Below, in pieces: positions 60,841 to 64,000 of a DNA stretch of 64,000 nucleotides. A model generated the notes under the pieces. That model worked only from the letters and a program-made list of their open reading frames with translations. It was not told where the DNA came from and did no database searches. Location: the NCBI RefSeq assembly GCF_043290135.1, contig NC_134702.1:84702817-84766816 (forward strand), read 5' to 3'. The translations under genes and the position numbers were made by a program. The stretch is from Rhipicephalus microplus (lineage: Eukaryota > Arthropoda > Arachnida > Ixodida > Ixodidae). The stretch's first letter is position 1. Each line of letters begins with the position of its first letter.

Positions 60841-61499
60841 ATGCAATATCTACTAAGGGGTCAAATGCGACTACCAAGGTCGATGTGTGTGTTTGCTTTT
60901 GTTCTTGCAAAACGGAAACAACTTTGGGCCTCACGCTTTCACTCTTTACAAGTCCATGGCCAAATTATTTTCACCATTTTCGCCCTAATGTATACCGCCA
61001 AATATTTCAATTAAGTATTCTAAGCTCTGGCCTGCTCTATACTCTGAATTGTAAAGCTGTGTAACATGTATACTTTTGAATTTCAAACACCTTCCTTTCA
61101 TCTGGAAACATAAAAAGGGACTTTTTTACCCTGACGCAGCATAAACGGGAGCGTTCCACTTTTGTGTTGGAGGCTGATAATAAACCAAAGGAACAGTAAG
61201 CTTCTTAGGCACGCCATTATCGCACCCCCCAAAACGATTGAACAGTTATTTGCTGCTTCTAATAAAGATGCACTGACTGGATAATCAATTATGTCGAGCC
61301 TTAATTTGAACAAACTCCTGAAGGCGTGAAGTGTTTAGAACAAATTGTGAACGCTGTGCTATATGAACTCCACTTTGGGAAAGTGATACGCTGACCCTGT
61401 CCCAACACCACAGTGTTTCGCATCTGAGGGCATTAGTGATAAAAAGACCGTTTAACAAGTTCAAGCACTTAGTGCTCAAGTACGGGAGAGCTGGCGACC

Positions 61500-61592
61500 A
61501 TCTGTGTATATAAAAAAAATGTTCGACGATTCATAGTACTTGGTACTTTACTGGGGGAGAGCATTACACCGTCCCGTGGGCATCACACTTCG
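61500..61592 (+). repeat. Palindrome-cored repeat module, cluster 5 (one copy)
   Basis: TCTGTGTATATAAAAAAAAT, CGACGATT, AGTACTTGGTACTTTACT, GGGAGAGC, GTCCCGTGGGCATCACACTT. The right end agrees with the copies at 55932-56020. Confidence 0.7.
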
Positions 61593-61664
61593 TGACGCCG
61601 GCGTTGAAAACATAGAGTAAGATGTGTTAAAAGCACAACTGCTAAACGGCAGTAAGCGTGACAT

Positions 61665-63548
61665 GTTTAGAAAAAATTTATTGCCACAAACGTCAATAAC
61701 ACTCAACAGAACATTTCCGTCTTAGACATACTCTGACGATGATGACAAGACAGACGTCATTTACATGAACATGGATATGAGATGACGTTGAAAAAACATG
61801 TACATTCAATGGCTCACACAAACACAACCACAAAATACTTCAAGGTAAACAAGAGACAAATAAAACATAAATATGTACATTTTGCATATTTACATGTTGG
61901 CATGCCATTTCTGCCGGCGCATCGACAGATCAGCCTACCAATACCAGGCCGGCCGAAAGACAAGTTTCACTCGTCCGTCATAGACCGACACAAAAGGGCA
62001 AGACCAGTGCCGAAGAAATTCCTCTTCACCGAGGAAGAAGAGCTCCTCCGACAAAACAGACAGCAGCTCCGAGTACAATCGTTCTAGGATCGGGAAGAGC
62101 GCGCGGCGGCGGCGGCCCGCTGCAACCGCCTCGCAGCGGTTGCGCCAGAGGCAGAAAGCGCCAGCAACAATGAGAAGACAAGCGAAGCGGCCTCGCGAAC
62201 AACGCCCAGAAGAAACAAAGCGATTTACTCTGAGGCAGCGAAATCCAGCATGTACGGCTCTCCAAAAAACGCGAGCAATGATACAATGTCTCAGAAAATG
62301 CTGATTTGTTTCCCGAAGGGAGCAGTTCGGACATGTTGCTGACTGGACTATTCTCCACCTTTCGAGTCGGTCGAGAGTGGGAAGTACACCCCATCCCAGG
62401 CGCCACATGAAGTCCCGAAGGTGTCCAGGCAGAAAAGAAGCCGTTAAGGAGCTCCAAGACACCCGTCTAGAGCGAGCACGGCGGGCTGGCGGGACCAACG
62501 GAAGCAACAAAGCAGCAGTTGTCTCAACTATGTGGTTGTTCAAAACATCTATGCCAGGACAGCTCGACTTGACATGGCGAAAAAATGCAACAGTTGTTGC
62601 ATAAAACGCAGGAAGTGTTATTGACTGTGGCCCCCTGTTAAGTTGCACATTAGGCATCAAATGGCGAAGGTGAGTACCCAGAAAGTAATATGCAAGCGTT
62701 CGTGCGGGAGATTCCTCCCCTTGCACTAGGCGCAAAAGGAAACGCAGTGCCAGCAGCCGACAGCGTATGGACACTGAAGGGAAAGCAAAGCCTCCTTGAG
62801 CACGCTGCTGTCCCAGTGCCGCGCGAGAGACCAACTCAGTGCCGCCTGACCAAAAAAAGGAACACAAAGCAGACTGCAGTGATCGCACGATACGTAAAGA
62901 TGGTTGCACGACGTGAGAAAGGTACCAAATGCGACCGCAAAATACAGTCTGCGCAAGGTACCTCCGCTCAAGAAGCGGGAAGTCAAAATCCCGTGCATCC
63001 TGAATTTTCAGTCTTACTTCCTCGAGAGCGTTTAACCAAACAGATTCGCAAATGCCGTAGTGGTTGTATGAAATACCTAAAATACGAAGGGACGCGGCCG
63101 GCTGAATGGGAACACCGGCGCTAAGCCTGGAGTTTGGAGAGCCAATGAAGAAATACCGGGATTTGGAGATGTTCAACGCTGCACCTGAAATGTCGCCATA
63201 CTGGGAAAATACATGCAGGCTGCGTGAAAGGCTATCTTCATCTGAAAGGTACAAGGTTATATCATCAGCGAAAGCTGTGACTTTCACGACACCGCTACCA
63301 GGAAGCGCAAGACCCCGGACATGTGAATCCGCGTCAAGAGCACGCAAGTATGGCTCAAGGCTGAGGACAAATAGCACAGGAGACAATGGACATCCCTGAC
63401 GGACCCCACGTGTTATGGAAAAGGCGGCACTTTCCCAACCATCCAGAACTAGTGTGCTTTTCAGACCAGTGTACGTATTTTTAATCATTTCCACAAATGT
63501 TCGAATTTCTCCACATTTCATGTATTCGCAGAAATTATTTGAGGTCAT
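61665..63548 (-). mobile_element. 5'-truncated LINE, L1/Tx1-like
   Basis: The coding part is 63548-61935. It is followed on the minus strand by about 265 bp of 3' UTR and an AATAAA at about 61671-61678. Sequence upstream of 63548 has an in-frame stop and no RT similarity, so the 5' end is lost. No target-site duplication was found. Confidence 0.75.
61935..63548 (-). CDS. LINE reverse transcriptase C-terminal half, 537 codons without a stop
   Basis: The frame starts inside the RT palm. Residues 48-57 are G-V-R-Q-G-C-P-L-S-P, and 93-96 are F-A-D-D with both catalytic Asp residues. The thumb region follows. A C-terminal zinc-binding module (D-F-M-W-R-L-G-W-G-V-L-P-T, then C-P-N-C, then H-x-x-x-x-C) is of the zf-RVT type seen in L1/Tx1-related elements. 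The protein would copy LINE RNA at a nicked target. Here the endonuclease and RT fingers are missing, so it is inactive, and the Met at 63548 is only the first in frame. The long unbroken frame suggests a younger insertion than the other LINEs here. Strand is opposite to the host gene. Confidence 0.85.
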   Translation of the reverse strand: MTSNNFCEYMKCGEIRTFVEMIKNTYTGLKSTLVLDGWESAAFSITRGVRQGCPLSPVLFVLSLEPYLRALDADSHVRGLALPGSGVVKVTAFADDITLYLSDEDSLSRSLHVFSQYGDISGAALNISKSRYFFIGSPNSRLSAGVPIQPAASLRILGISYNHYGICESVWLNALEEVRLKIQDARDFDFPLLERRYLAQTVFCGRIWYLSHVVQPSLRIVRSLQSALCSFFWSGGTELVSRAALGQQRAQGGFAFPSVSIRCRLLALRFLLRLVQGEESPARTLAYYFLGTHLRHLMPNVQLNRGPQSITLPAFYATTVAFFRHVKSSCPGIDVLNNHIVETTAALLLPLVPPARRARSRRVSWSSLTASFLPGHLRDFMWRLGWGVLPTLDRLERWRIVQSATCPNCSLRETNQHFLRHCIIARVFWRAVHAGFRCLRVNRFVSSGRCSRGRFACLLIVAGAFCLWRNRCEAVAAGRRRRALFPILERLYSELLSVLSEELFFLGEEEFLRHWSCPFVSVYDGRVKLVFRPAWYW

Positions 63549-63825
63549 ACACGTGCATAATTTTTACAGCCCCTCTCTATGAGGCCCGCTAGAGGTCCAG
63601 TGCTCCGCGGATTATACAACAGAGAAACTTAATACCGCTGGTATATCACCGTTACAAGAAAAACAAGTCCTCAAGAGCGTCATTCCTTTACAAAAAAGAA
63701 TCCTCTTTATTTGTTCTTTATACCGCTTTCAAACTAATAGTCAAGTTATTTCACCCGTCTTCGTATCCAAGGGACGGCATCTGTAAACTCTTAAAATTTC
63801 ACGTATAACCTGCTTTGAGGTTTAC

Positions 63826-64000
63826 TGCTGACCCGAAGACAGGTAGCGGGATCAAAACCCGGCCGCGGCGACTGCATTTTCGATGCAGGCGAAAACGCTT
63901 GAGGTCCATGTACTTAGATAAAGGTACACGTTGAAGAAACCGATATTTCCAGAGCCATAGAATACTTCACTACAGCGTCCCTCGTAATTATGTTATGTTG
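63826..64000 (+). mobile_element. Diverged Ruka-like SINE running off the window
   Basis: ACTGCTGACCCG, GTAGCGGGATCAAAACCCGG, CGACTGCATTTTCGATG, ACTACAGCGTCCCTCGTAAT correspond in order to the SINE consensus with many changes. The head is truncated, so it is an old copy. Confidence 0.7.

Larger units (their letters stand above)
59482..64000 (+). other. Intron 4 (partial) of the ABHD15-like gene
   Basis: Starts GTGAGA; no acceptor with a matching coding segment was found before the window ends. Contains the LINE at 61665-63548 in opposite orientation. Confidence 0.6.

Noticed and set aside
61935..63548. A host gene of 537 codons
   Set aside because: The conserved motifs are those of a LINE reverse transcriptase, and the Met start lies in the middle of the RT domain.

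Overview
The window looks like nuclear DNA of a hard (ixodid) tick. The best evidence is a roughly 240-bp tRNA-headed SINE of the Ruka type, known from ixodid ticks. It is present in both orientations, and five copies have clear target-site duplications. The high density of mixed LINE, Ty3/Gypsy, MITE and satellite relics and the multi-kilobase introns fit the same origin. No prokaryotic operons, CRISPR arrays, rRNA genes or functional tRNA genes were seen.

Only one host gene is supported: an ABHD15-like alpha/beta-hydrolase-fold protein on the + strand. Its four visible exons are 42961-43262, 47303-47543, 54472-54688 and 59171-59481. All complete introns are GT-AG, and the exon phases (2, 0, 1, 0) join without conflict into 357 codons. 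The last visible exon ends at a splice donor, so the C-terminus, including the expected catalytic His region, lies beyond 64000. The nucleophile-elbow position reads G-I-G-T-G, with Gly where active family members have Ser.

Region by region. 0.4-4.9 kb: a decayed minus-strand LINE (ORF1 with zinc knuckles, plus endonuclease and RT pieces), its ORF1 split by a 271-bp MITE. 4.9-7.2 kb: a palindrome-cored repeat module, a degenerate tetranucleotide array, a Ty3/Gypsy integrase relic and a 158-bp tandem duplication with a 13-bp stem hairpin in each unit. 7.9-11.5 kb: a large composite repeat carrying a 147-bp satellite, interrupted by a gag-only LTR retrotransposon (4-bp TSD) and by a LINE 3' end (11-bp TSD). 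11.8-12.3 kb: a TIR element. 13.8-15.5 kb: a large imperfect inverted repeat. 16-31 kb: SINEs, an I-type LINE relic with RNase H, an RTE-type LINE 3' end and microsatellites. 31-43 kb: mostly unrecognised unique-looking DNA with one TA-flanked MITE and one LINE RNase H relic.

43-64 kb is the ABHD15-like gene. Its introns hold a SINE, LTR and gag relics, two adjacent degenerate satellite arrays, a second inverted copy of the 147-bp-satellite element with 93 pure AGAT units, a second copy of the TIR element, a fold-back element, and a 5'-truncated LINE with an uninterrupted 537-codon RT reading frame.

Nothing here amounts to a multi-gene novel system. The observations most worth following are the apparently nucleophile-less ABHD15-like protein, the satellite-bearing mobile element seen in two inverted copies with nested insertions, and an unassigned palindrome-cored module that recurs about ten times in five clusters.
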